Source: an uncultured Caryophanales bacterium
GTDB lineage: Bacteria > Bacillota_I > Bacilli_A > RF39 > UBA660
Direction: 5' to 3'
NCBI GenBank assembly: GCA_947303225.1
Contig: CAMYXG010000041.1
Location: forward strand, 1-9,228
Length of the DNA stretch: 9,228 bases
Positions 1 through 6,404 of the stretch are shown here, piece by piece. The notes under the pieces were generated by a model. It made no database searches, was not told where the DNA came from, and was given only the letters and a program-made list of their open reading frames with translations. Position 1 is the stretch's first letter. Every line of letters begins with the position of its first letter. Both the position numbers and the translations under genes were made by a program.

Positions 1-1169
1 GTATGTCCATAACTATATCCATCTTTATATTCTTCTATTAATACTTCTACTTCTTTATCTATAAACTTCTTCATATAATCTTTTTCTAACTCATGAGATA
101 CTTCTATTAGTTTTCTTGCTCTTCTCTTTTTAATAGAACCATCAAGTTTACCTTCCATTCTAGAAGAAGCTGTACCACGTCTTTCACTATATGGAAACAC
201 ATGAAGCTTTGAAAAAACAATCTTACGACAAGTATCAATTGTCTTTTGAAATAAATCTTCACTCTCACCAGGAAATCCTACAATCACATCTGTACTAATC
301 GAAATATTAGGTCTAATACTTCTAATCTCTTTAATCTTTTCAAAAAAATAATCTAAATCATATTTTCTATTCATTGCCTTTAATATTTCATCAGAACCAG
401 CTTGTAATGGTATATGTAAATGGTCTACTAACACTTTAGAACTTCTTAATACATCAAGAACATCTTCATTTAATTCAGTAGTTTCAATTGATGATATTCT
501 AAGTCTATAAAGTCCTTTAATCCTCACTAATTCATTCAATAAATCAGCAAAACTAGTATCTAAATCTACCCCATAACTTCCTGTATGAATACCTGTAAGT
601 ACTATTTCTTTATAACCATTATCTACTAAATCAGTTATTTCTTTAACAACTTGTTCTTGACTTTTACTACGACATTTACCTCTAACAAAAGGAATAATAC
701 AATAAGTACAAAAATTATCACAACCATCTTGTATTTTTACAAAAGCTCTCGTTCTACCAGGAAAATTACTAATATACATATCTTCAAATTCTTTTATTCT
801 ACCTATATATTGCCTAACAATTATTTCTTTCTTTTTAAAATACTCATCAAGTAATTCTACTATTTTAGCCTTATCTTTATTTCCAATAATGATATCTAAT
901 CCATCTATTTGAATATCAGGATTAGCCGCAATAAAACATCCCATAGCTACTACACAAGCTTTAGGATTTCTTTTAATTGCTTGTCTAATCATTTTACGAG
1001 ACTTACTATCACTATTATTGGTAACTGTACAAGTATTGATAATATATACATCACAAATATCACTAAAATCTTTTATTTCATAGCCAGCCTTAATAAGTTC
1101 ATTCATAACATATTCAGACTCATATGTATTAACTTTACAACCTAATGTTAAAATTCCTACACTTTTCAT
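1..1169 (-). CDS. mtaB: tRNA t6A37 methylthiotransferase MtaB (3' end cut by window)
   Basis: Radical-SAM enzyme that adds a methylthio group to N6-threonylcarbamoyladenosine at position 37 of tRNAs reading ANN codons, giving ms2t6A. The frame was read directly on the minus strand from ATG at 1169 and is open to base 1 (389 full codons). The N-terminal UPF0004 domain shows LGCKVNTYES (Cys11), INTCTVTNNSD (Cys47) and AMGC (Cys78), the three ligands of the second Fe-S cluster. The radical-SAM motif CDNFCTYC follows, with Cys150, Cys154 and Cys157. Later come the GIHTGSYG stretch, LHIPLQAGSD and STDVIVGFPGE, all typical of methylthiotransferases, and the last ~20 residues begin the tRNA-binding TRAM domain. 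The LGCKVN and CDNFCTYC forms favour MtaB over MiaB or RimO. About 40-60 C-terminal residues should be missing. The start lies 7 bases after the stop of the lipoprotein gene and has no strong Shine-Dalgarno, so translational coupling is likely. Confidence 0.93.
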   Translation of the reverse strand, partial: MKSVGILTLGCKVNTYESEYVMNELIKAGYEIKDFSDICDVYIINTCTVTNNSDSKSRKMIRQAIKRNPKACVVAMGCFIAANPDIQIDGLDIIIGNKDKAKIVELLDEYFKKKEIIVRQYIGRIKEFEDMYISNFPGRTRAFVKIQDGCDNFCTYCIIPFVRGKCRSKSQEQVVKEITDLVDNGYKEIVLTGIHTGSYGVDLDTSFADLLNELVRIKGLYRLRISSIETTELNEDVLDVLRSSKVLVDHLHIPLQAGSDEILKAMNRKYDLDYFFEKIKEIRSIRPNISISTDVIVGFPGESEDLFQKTIDTCRKIVFSKLHVFPYSERRGTASSRMEGKLDGSIKKRRARKLIEVSHELEKDYMKKFIDKEVEVLIEEYKDGYSYGH

Positions 1170-1176
1170 ACAATCA

Positions 1177-1746
1177 CTAACTTTCTTTAAATTCTTGATA
1201 CCACGAAGAAAATTTATCCTTTACATTTTCATATTCTTCTTTCATTTTTGGTTGATATTCATCATATACATCTTGAAGAGAATTCACTCCATCTTGATAA
1301 GAATCCACCATATTTTGATAAGACTCTTCTCCTATTTTTTCTTTATATTCATCTAATATTATTTTCCTTAAAATAAGAGTTTTTCCATACAATAATTCAT
1401 AAGAATCTTTAGCTTTTTGAGAGAATTTATCTTGATATCCAGGATATTTCTCTTCCATTTTTTCTTCCATAACACGATAAATACGAAGTATCTGATCCTT
1501 AGCTTCTTGTTTCAAATCTTGAAACTTCTTTCCCTGAATTGTTCCATCATAAAAAATAAAATCTGTAATAGTAATAAAAGCTTCTTTAAAAACAGAATCA
1601 TCTTGTTCTTCTTGACTCAATGTATGAATCGTCTCTACAAGTTCCTCTTCATGAGAATCAACAACAGAAGAAGTCGTAGTATTCTGTACTTTTCCACATC
1701 CACAAACAAAAAATATAATAATAATAAATAACAAAATTTTTTTCAT
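1177..1746 (-). CDS. Small surface lipoprotein of unknown function
   Basis: 189 residues. The N-terminus is a clear lipoprotein signal: two lysines, a hydrophobic stretch at residues 4-14, then the lipobox V-C-G-C with the acylated cysteine at residue 17. The mature protein starts with a Thr/Ser-rich linker (about 18-30) and is otherwise very charged and helical. A more hydrophobic patch, FITITDFIFYDGTIQG (about 57-72), is followed by a Lys/Glu/Gln/Tyr-rich helical region to the C-terminus that ends in an aromatic stretch (WYQEF). It should be anchored to the outer face of the membrane. I do not recognise a family with a known role. Start choice is firm: AAAGGAG lies 5 bases before ATG. It has its own extended -10 promoter and is probably co-transcribed with mtaB, whose start is 7 bases beyond its stop. 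No enzyme motif or substrate-binding-protein pattern is visible. Confidence 0.85.
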   Translation of the reverse strand: MKKILLFIIIIFFVCGCGKVQNTTTSSVVDSHEEELVETIHTLSQEEQDDSVFKEAFITITDFIFYDGTIQGKKFQDLKQEAKDQILRIYRVMEEKMEEKYPGYQDKFSQKAKDSYELLYGKTLILRKIILDEYKEKIGEESYQNMVDSYQDGVNSLQDVYDEYQPKMKEEYENVKDKFSSWYQEFKES

Positions 1747-1770
1747 AAGGTCTCCTTTATTTGCGATAAA

Positions 1771-1779
1771 ATTATATCA
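1771..1779 (-). promoter_or_regulatory. Extended -10 promoter of the lipoprotein-mtaB operon
   Basis: On the minus strand TGA (1779-1777) directly precedes a perfect TATAAT (1776-1771), giving an extended -10 element. The expected -35 position (about 1794-1799) reads TGGCTT, a poor match that lies inside the upstream terminator stem, so the extended -10 probably carries the promoter. Transcription would begin near 1764, followed by the AAAGGAG ribosome site at 1758-1752 and ATG at 1746. Confidence 0.7.
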
Positions 1780-1787
1780 TAAAAATT

Positions 1788-1810
1788 AAAAAAAAGCCAG
1801 AAATGGCTTT
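1788..1810 (-). terminator. Intrinsic terminator of the acidic membrane-protein gene
   Basis: Read on the minus strand: AAAGCCA (1810-1804), loop TTTC (1803-1800), TGGCTTT (1799-1793), with the run of eight T ending at 1788. The stem overlaps the last two bases of the TAA stop codon (1811-1809). In the plus direction only three T follow the stem, so it should act mainly on minus-strand transcripts. Confidence 0.85.
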
Positions 1811-2774
1811 ATTGCTTCAATTCATTCTGTAACTCTTTCAGTGTCATTAAAAACTCATTGGTACGCTTAATTTCTTGATCTAATTTCTCATAATTAGCTG
1901 TGTTTTCTAAAGCAAGTTCATTAGAATCAACACCACGTTCAATTCCATAAATTGGTGAAATAATAGGACTACTTTGAAATCCTTTCGATGAAACAACATT
2001 TTCAACTTTTTCTTCTATAGGAACATCATTAGATACTTCCCCTTCTGGCACAACATTTGCAATAATAAATGGTTCTTCATAAGAATGATCAGTAGTCATA
2101 CCAACCTTTTCAGCCAATTCTTGTAATGTAATTGGTTCATTTCCTTCATCTGCATATTGCGTAAGTTCATTCTCTTCATACATTTTTTTACTCTTTCGAA
2201 CTAATTCATCCAAACTAATAATAGCATTTTCTTCTTGTTGCTCTTCATAATTAGTAAGAGAAACATTCTGAGTATCTTCAATAGAATTTTCTTTTTTTAA
2301 TTCTTCTGCAATTTTTTCTAATTCTAATTTAGCAGTAGCTTGATCAGGCTCAATCGTAGTATATTCTAATTCATCTTCAGATTGAGAAACCACATCTAAA
2401 TCAACTGATTCAACAGAAACACTTTTCTCTGCATCTCCTTCTTCAAGAATAATTGGTTCGATTGAAACAGATTCTTTCTCTAAAGAATAATCCTGAATAT
2501 CTGTATCCATTAATTCTAAAATAGAAGAATTCGATTCAACATCTGGTTCAATAATAACTGGCTCTTCATCACTATGTATTTCTTCTTGTACTGGAATCTC
2601 CTCTTTTATTTCTTCAACTAATTTATTTAATTCACGAGTATTATGCTTCATTCTTCTCTTACTAGTATTTTTTTCCGTAAAATAAATCATCAAACAAAGA
2701 AGAAAAGCTACTCCTACAATAATAACTCCAATCATAAAACTATCCGAAGTAATAAGTGCTAAAAATTCTGACAT
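1809..2774 (-). CDS. Membrane-anchored acidic protein with disordered tail, unknown function
   Basis: 321 residues from ATG at 2774. A possible GTG start three codons upstream is rejected because it sits inside the ribosome site GAGGTGA. Residues 14-33 form one transmembrane helix, followed by a basic cluster (KNTSKRRMKH). By the positive-inside rule the short N-terminus is outside and the long tail is in the cytoplasm. Residues ~45-260 are Glu/Asp/Ser-rich and probably largely disordered, with recurring IEP-type segments (near 74-77, 104-107, 141-143) and short helical stretches. Residues 266-278 (FQSSPIISPIYGI) are a sharp hydrophobic/proline island, and residues ~290-321 look like a coiled coil. 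The architecture recalls membrane-tethered scaffolds of the ZipA type, but there is no recognisable homology and I assign no function. It has its own promoter and terminator, so it is monocistronic. Confidence 0.85.
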   Translation of the reverse strand: MSEFLALITSDSFMIGVIIVGVAFLLCLMIYFTEKNTSKRRMKHNTRELNKLVEEIKEEIPVQEEIHSDEEPVIIEPDVESNSSILELMDTDIQDYSLEKESVSIEPIILEEGDAEKSVSVESVDLDVVSQSEDELEYTTIEPDQATAKLELEKIAEELKKENSIEDTQNVSLTNYEEQQEENAIISLDELVRKSKKMYEENELTQYADEGNEPITLQELAEKVGMTTDHSYEEPFIIANVVPEGEVSNDVPIEEKVENVVSSKGFQSSPIISPIYGIERGVDSNELALENTANYEKLDQEIKRTNEFLMTLKELQNELKQ

Positions 2775-2778
2775 ATTT

Positions 2779-2787
2779 CTCACCTCT
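2779..2787 (-). promoter_or_regulatory. Ribosome binding site that fixes the start at 2774
   Basis: AGAGGTGAG on the minus strand contains GAGGTGA, a seven-base match to the complement of the 16S rRNA 3' end, 5 bases before ATG 2774. The in-frame GTG at 2783-2781 is part of this site and so cannot be the start. Confidence 0.8.
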
Positions 2788-2798
2788 AAATTAAGTCT

Positions 2799-2828
2799 AT
2801 CATACTTTTTTATAATTCACTGAAACAA
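2799..2828 (-). promoter_or_regulatory. Likely sigma-A promoter of the acidic membrane-protein gene
   Basis: On the minus strand TTGTTT (2828-2823) is followed after 18 bases by TATGAT (2804-2799), about 25 bases before the start codon. The -10 matches five of six consensus positions, while the -35 matches only the TTG half. Confidence 0.5.
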
Positions 2829-2847
2829 TTAAAACATATTTCAAAAA

Positions 2848-2901
2848 TTGACAAATTCATTTACAATATTTTACTTTTGTTCGATTGACACATCTTTACA
2901 A
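2848..2901 (+). promoter_or_regulatory. Imperfect direct repeat with two TTGACA hexamers upstream of the flippase gene
   Basis: TTGACA occurs at 2848-2853 and again at 2885-2890. Each begins a similar stretch (TTGACAAATTCATTTACAA at 2848-2866; TTGACACATCTTTACAA at 2885-2901), 37 bases apart. Both hexamers equal the -35 consensus, but neither has a good -10 at 16-18 bases; the best for the first is TACTTT at 2872-2877 (18-base spacer, three of six). This could be a tandem promoter or an operator. The rest of 2902-2987 is AT-rich leader with no feature I can name. Confidence 0.3.
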
Positions 2902-2987
2902 CTCATCAGCAAATATCTTACTAAATAAAGAATATCATATTTTTAAAAAGAAAGATATATTTTTTTCTATTTTTCATAAAATAAATT

Positions 2988-4289
2988 ATGAAAGAAAATT
3001 TTATAAAGTCTACTATTATTTTAATAATTGGTGGTTTTTTTACAAAAATACTAGCAATGTTAATAAAAATAGAAATGGCAAGAATCATTGGACCACAAGG
3101 GTTAGGCCAATATATGATGCTACTACCTACTCTCAACTTATGTATAACCCTTAGTCAATTTGGTATACCAATTGCACTATCAAAATTAATATCAGAAGAT
3201 AAAAGAAATCATAAAAAATTATTTCTATCAATCCTTCCAATATCTATCATAATCAATCTATTAATCATGATTCTTCTAATAATATTAGCCCCATTAATAG
3301 CAACCATCTTATTAAAAAATAAAGATTTAACAATTAGTATTTATGCAATTTCCCTAATCATTCCTTTCACTACAATCTCAAGTATTTGTAGAAGTTATTT
3401 CTTTGGAAAGTCACAAATGCTACCACATGTCATATCTAATCTATTAGAAGAAGTCGTACGATTATTACTAATAATAATTTGGATTCCTAAAATAATTCCC
3501 TATGGAATAAATTTAACAGTATGTTTCTTAATACTATCTAATATTTTAAGTGAAACAATGTCAACTATCGTATTATTATTTTTCTTACCTAAAAACTTCA
3601 CAATACAAAAAAGAGATTTTAAACCAAATAAAACATATATCAAAGAAACAGCTCAAATTAGTATTCCAAACACAACAAGTCGATTAATAGGAAGTATTGG
3701 CTTTTTTCTAGAACCCATTATCTTAACAAACGTATTAATAAAAATAGGATATCCACCTTGGTATATTACAAAAGAATATGGAATCATCTCTGGTTATATC
3801 ATTCCATTATTACTAATACCATCATTCTTTACTCTTGCTATTTCACAAGCACTATTACCAATCATATCAAAAGCATACGTAAACGATAACAAACCATTTA
3901 TTAAAAAGAAAATAAAACAATCCATAAATATATCATTATTCATTGGAATTCCAATAAATTTTATAATTGTTTTAAAACCACATTTCATTTTAAAAACAAT
4001 ATATCATACCAATTCTGGAATAAAATATTTAAAAGTTCTAGCCCCTATTTGTCTACTACAATACTTACAGGCTCCTCTAGGAAGTGCTTTAGAAGCTATT
4101 GGTAAAAGCAAAGATGTCATGAAAATAACCATTATATCAACTATAACACGATCGTTATTAACATTTTTTCTTTCCTTTCTAAAAATAGGAATATGGGGAT
4201 TAGTTATAGCAATCAGTATGAATATTATAATAATGACTTTTCTAGAATATAAAGAATTAAACAACTATTTTAATTACACCAAACTTTAG
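2988..4289 (+). CDS. SpoVB/MurJ-like oligosaccharide or lipid flippase (MOP superfamily)
   Basis: 433-residue polytopic membrane protein with about 12 predicted helices. Members of this superfamily move lipid-linked cell-wall or polysaccharide precursors across the membrane. The N-terminus MKENFIKSTIILIIGGFFTK, followed by ARIIGPQGLGQYMMLLPTLN (31-50) and then LSQFGIPIALSKLIS, matches the SpoVB/YtgP pattern. Also seen are SGYIIPLLLIPSFFTLAISQ (268-287) continuing into ALLPIISKAY, and PLGSALEAIGKS (363-374), the usual late-helix motif. It is shorter than Bacillus SpoVB (about 518 residues) and seems to lack the last helix pair. The SpoVB label is about homology; no sporulation gene is nearby, so a role in peptidoglycan or capsule precursor export is equally likely. 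No Shine-Dalgarno precedes ATG 2988 (AAAATAAATT), which is unlike its neighbours; the start is chosen by family alignment. The stop is 44 bases before the next promoter region ends, with no clear terminator between. Confidence 0.85.
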   Translation: MKENFIKSTIILIIGGFFTKILAMLIKIEMARIIGPQGLGQYMMLLPTLNLCITLSQFGIPIALSKLISEDKRNHKKLFLSILPISIIINLLIMILLIILAPLIATILLKNKDLTISIYAISLIIPFTTISSICRSYFFGKSQMLPHVISNLLEEVVRLLLIIIWIPKIIPYGINLTVCFLILSNILSETMSTIVLLFFLPKNFTIQKRDFKPNKTYIKETAQISIPNTTSRLIGSIGFFLEPIILTNVLIKIGYPPWYITKEYGIISGYIIPLLLIPSFFTLAISQALLPIISKAYVNDNKPFIKKKIKQSINISLFIGIPINFIIVLKPHFILKTIYHTNSGIKYLKVLAPICLLQYLQAPLGSALEAIGKSKDVMKITIISTITRSLLTFFLSFLKIGIWGLVIAISMNIIIMTFLEYKELNNYFNYTKL

Positions 4290-4296
4290 TATTCTT

Positions 4297-4341
4297 TTCA
4301 CGAAAACTACACATTTATTGTATAATATAACTAATGGAGGG
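4297..4341 (+). promoter_or_regulatory. Promoter and ribosome site of the two-component operon
   Basis: TTCACG (4297-4302, four of six matches to the -35) is followed after 18 bases by a perfect TATAAT (4321-4326). The strong ribosome site GGAGGG (4336-4341) lies 4 bases before ATG 4346. Transcription should start near 4333, giving a very short leader. The promoter lies just beyond the flippase stop, so the two-component genes can be expressed separately from it. Confidence 0.7.
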
Positions 4342-4345
4342 AAGT

Positions 4346-5014
4346 ATGAAAATATTAATTGTAGATGATGAAGAAAAGATTCGTTCTGTAATAAGAGAAT
4401 ATTGTACGAGTAATGATTATGATACAGATGAAGCAGAAAGTGGAAAAGCAGCAATAAAAAAAATACAATCAAATCAATATGATTTAATGATTCTAGATAT
4501 TATGATGCCAGAAATGGATGGATTTAGTATGTTAAAAGAATTACCAATAGAAAAAAGAATTCCAACCATAGTCCTATCAGCTAGAGGAGAAGAATATGAT
4601 AAACTAACAGGCTTTGAACTTGGCATAGATGACTATCTAACAAAACCCTTTTCACCAAAAGAATTAATGGCAAGAATCAAAGCCATTTTAAAAAGAACAA
4701 ATCAAACAATTCCTGATATTTATCAATATCATACATTAGAAATGAATTACCTATCACATACACTAAAGATAGATAAAAAACTAATTAATATAACTCCAAA
4801 AGAATTTGATATACTAACATACTTAATCAAAAACAAAAACATCGCAATCTCAAGAGAACAATTACTATCTAATGTATGGGGATATGATTTTTTTGGAGAT
4901 GATCGAACTGTAGATACTCATATTAAAATGCTAAGAAATAATCTAGGAAAATATCGAAATCATATCAAAACAGTAAGAGGATTAGGCTATAAATATGTGG
5001 AAGATGAAGAATAA
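4346..5014 (+). CDS. OmpR/PhoB-family response regulator
   Basis: 222 residues from ATG 4346; an in-frame ATG at 4334 is rejected because the GGAGGG ribosome site lies downstream of it. Residues 1-115 are the receiver domain: acidic pair Asp7-Asp8, phosphoacceptor Asp51 in LMILDIMMPEMDG, Ser78 at the switch position, and Lys100 in DDYLTKPF. Residues ~128-222 are a winged-helix DNA-binding domain, with ITPKEFDILTYLI and the recognition-helix stretch DDRTVDTHIKMLRNNLG, ending in the standard TVRGLGYKYV strand. It is a cytoplasmic transcription factor, phosphorylated by the kinase encoded next. The stop codon overlaps the kinase start, so the two are translationally coupled. All catalytic residues are present. 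The stimulus and targets cannot be told from sequence; the subgroup resembles VanR/ResD-like regulators only in a general way, so no gene symbol is given. Confidence 0.95.
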   Translation: MKILIVDDEEKIRSVIREYCTSNDYDTDEAESGKAAIKKIQSNQYDLMILDIMMPEMDGFSMLKELPIEKRIPTIVLSARGEEYDKLTGFELGIDDYLTKPFSPKELMARIKAILKRTNQTIPDIYQYHTLEMNYLSHTLKIDKKLINITPKEFDILTYLIKNKNIAISREQLLSNVWGYDFFGDDRTVDTHIKMLRNNLGKYRNHIKTVRGLGYKYVEDEE

Positions 5015-6389
5015 TTTAAAAAATGAAATATTAAAATATTTTTTATTTTTTTCTCTATTTATTCTAAGTTTATTATGGATTTTCCAAATACTTTTCTTTA
5101 ACTCTTTTTATAAAGTACAAAAAATAAATGATATTAAACTAGTATCAGAAAAAATAAAAAAATATAAACAAAAAGAGAATTATCATGAAATCATAAACGA
5201 TTTAGCTTTTGATAAAGGAGTCTGTATAGAGATTATCAATAATAATTATGATTTATTATATGGATCTACTTACTTTGGAAAAGGATGTATTTCTAATATA
5301 GAAAGAACTTATCAATATAAATTTGATTTTATTAATGATAATAAAGAAGAAAAAACTTATGAAATAAAAAATCCAAAATATCATAATAATACACTCATAC
5401 AAGCAATCAAAATAGAGAATAATCAATATGCTTTTATTAATACATCTTTAGAACCAGTAGATGGAATTACTTCACTCATTCATAAACAATTAATTGTCAT
5501 ATCGATAATTATATTAATACTCTCCTATGTATTAGCAAATTTTATTTCTAATCATATAGCTAAACCAATCAAAGAGATTAATCAACAAGCAAAACTACTT
5601 ACAAAAGGAAATTATCAAATATCTTTTCCTTATACAAGTAAAATACAAGAAATAGAAGAACTATCCAATACATTAACTTTAACAAATAAAGAATTAAATA
5701 AAACAGACGAATTAAGAAGAGACTTAATGGCAAATGTATCTCATGACTTAAAAACACCACTTACGATGATAAAAGCATATGCAGAAATGGCAAAAGACCT
5801 ACATCAAGGAAAAGAAGAAAAACAACTACAAGATATGAATACGATTATTGAAGAAACAGATAGATTAACAATTTTAGTAAATGATATATTAGAATTATCA
5901 AAAATGGAACAAGTAGAAGATAACCTAAAACAAGATAATTTTGATCTAATCAAATTAATAGAAGAAATTCTAAATCGATACAATATATTAAAAGAAACAG
6001 AAAAGTATGATTTTCATTTTATTCATAAAGAAAAAAATCTCTTCATTACAGCAGATAAAAAAAAGTTAGAACAAGTCATCTATAATCTATTAAATAACGC
6101 TATTAACTATACAGGAGAAGATAATAAAGTAACTATACGAGTAACAAAGAAAGAAAATATCTTAGTAGAAATTACAGATACCGGAAAAGGAATAAAAAAA
6201 GAAGATATACCATATATTTGGGATAAGTATTATAAAAATAAAAAGAAACATAAAAGAAACTTAATTGGTACAGGATTAGGATTAAATATCGTAAAAAAAA
6301 TATTAGAAGATCATAATTATCCATATGGAGTAAAAACAAAAGAAAAAAAAGGAACTACTTTCTATTTTGAAATACCAAAAAAGGACTAA
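4995..6389 (+). CDS. Membrane sensor histidine kinase (HAMP, HisKA, HATPase_c)
   Basis: 464 residues from ATG 4995, overlapping the regulator gene by 20 bases. ATG 5004 is an alternative, but its only GGAAG touches the start, so 4995 is preferred weakly. Transmembrane helix 1 spans ~13-35, an extracytoplasmic sensor ~36-164, and transmembrane helix 2 ~165-185. HAMP spans ~186-238. The dimerisation/phosphoacceptor helix has His250 in MANVSHDLKTPLTMI. The ATP-binding domain shows the N-box YNLLNNAINYT (363-373), G1 DTGKG (395-399), an F-box-like region DIPYIWDKYYK, and G2 GTGLGL (425-430). It should autophosphorylate on His250 and pass the phosphate to Asp51 of the regulator. The sensor matches no domain I can name; it holds only two cysteines, Cys77 and Cys98. 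The gene ends inside a bidirectional terminator. Confidence 0.95.
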   Translation: MWKMKNNLKNEILKYFLFFSLFILSLLWIFQILFFNSFYKVQKINDIKLVSEKIKKYKQKENYHEIINDLAFDKGVCIEIINNNYDLLYGSTYFGKGCISNIERTYQYKFDFINDNKEEKTYEIKNPKYHNNTLIQAIKIENNQYAFINTSLEPVDGITSLIHKQLIVISIIILILSYVLANFISNHIAKPIKEINQQAKLLTKGNYQISFPYTSKIQEIEELSNTLTLTNKELNKTDELRRDLMANVSHDLKTPLTMIKAYAEMAKDLHQGKEEKQLQDMNTIIEETDRLTILVNDILELSKMEQVEDNLKQDNFDLIKLIEEILNRYNILKETEKYDFHFIHKEKNLFITADKKKLEQVIYNLLNNAINYTGEDNKVTIRVTKKENILVEITDTGKGIKKEDIPYIWDKYYKNKKKHKRNLIGTGLGLNIVKKILEDHNYPYGVKTKEKKGTTFYFEIPKKD

Positions 6390-6404
6390 TTTAGTCCTTT
6401 TTTT
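6377..6404. terminator. Bidirectional intrinsic terminator containing both convergent stop codons
   Basis: AAAAAAGGACTAA (6377-6389) and its exact complement TTAGTCCTTTTTT (6391-6403) flank a single T at 6390; the T run continues to 6404. Each strand reads as a hairpin with an A run before and a T run after, so it can stop transcripts from both sides. The kinase stop TAA (6387-6389) and the opposite gene's stop (6393-6391) lie in opposite arms. Confidence 0.92.

Noticed and set aside
651..1145. Plus-strand open frames at 651-854 and 909-1145
   Set aside because: They lie antisense to mtaB, whose minus-strand frame has all catalytic motifs; their translations are low-complexity.
1417..1731. 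Plus-strand open frame of 104 codons
   Set aside because: Antisense to the lipoprotein gene, which has a lipobox, promoter and ribosome site; the product is low-complexity Phe/Ile/Asn.
2885..3154. Overlapping open frames on both strands at the start of the flippase gene
   Set aside because: No ribosome site, no recognisable product, and they overlap the clear SpoVB-like frame.
3794..4472. Minus-strand open frames opposite the flippase end and the regulator start
   Set aside because: Shadows of the plus-strand genes, without start signals or plausible products.
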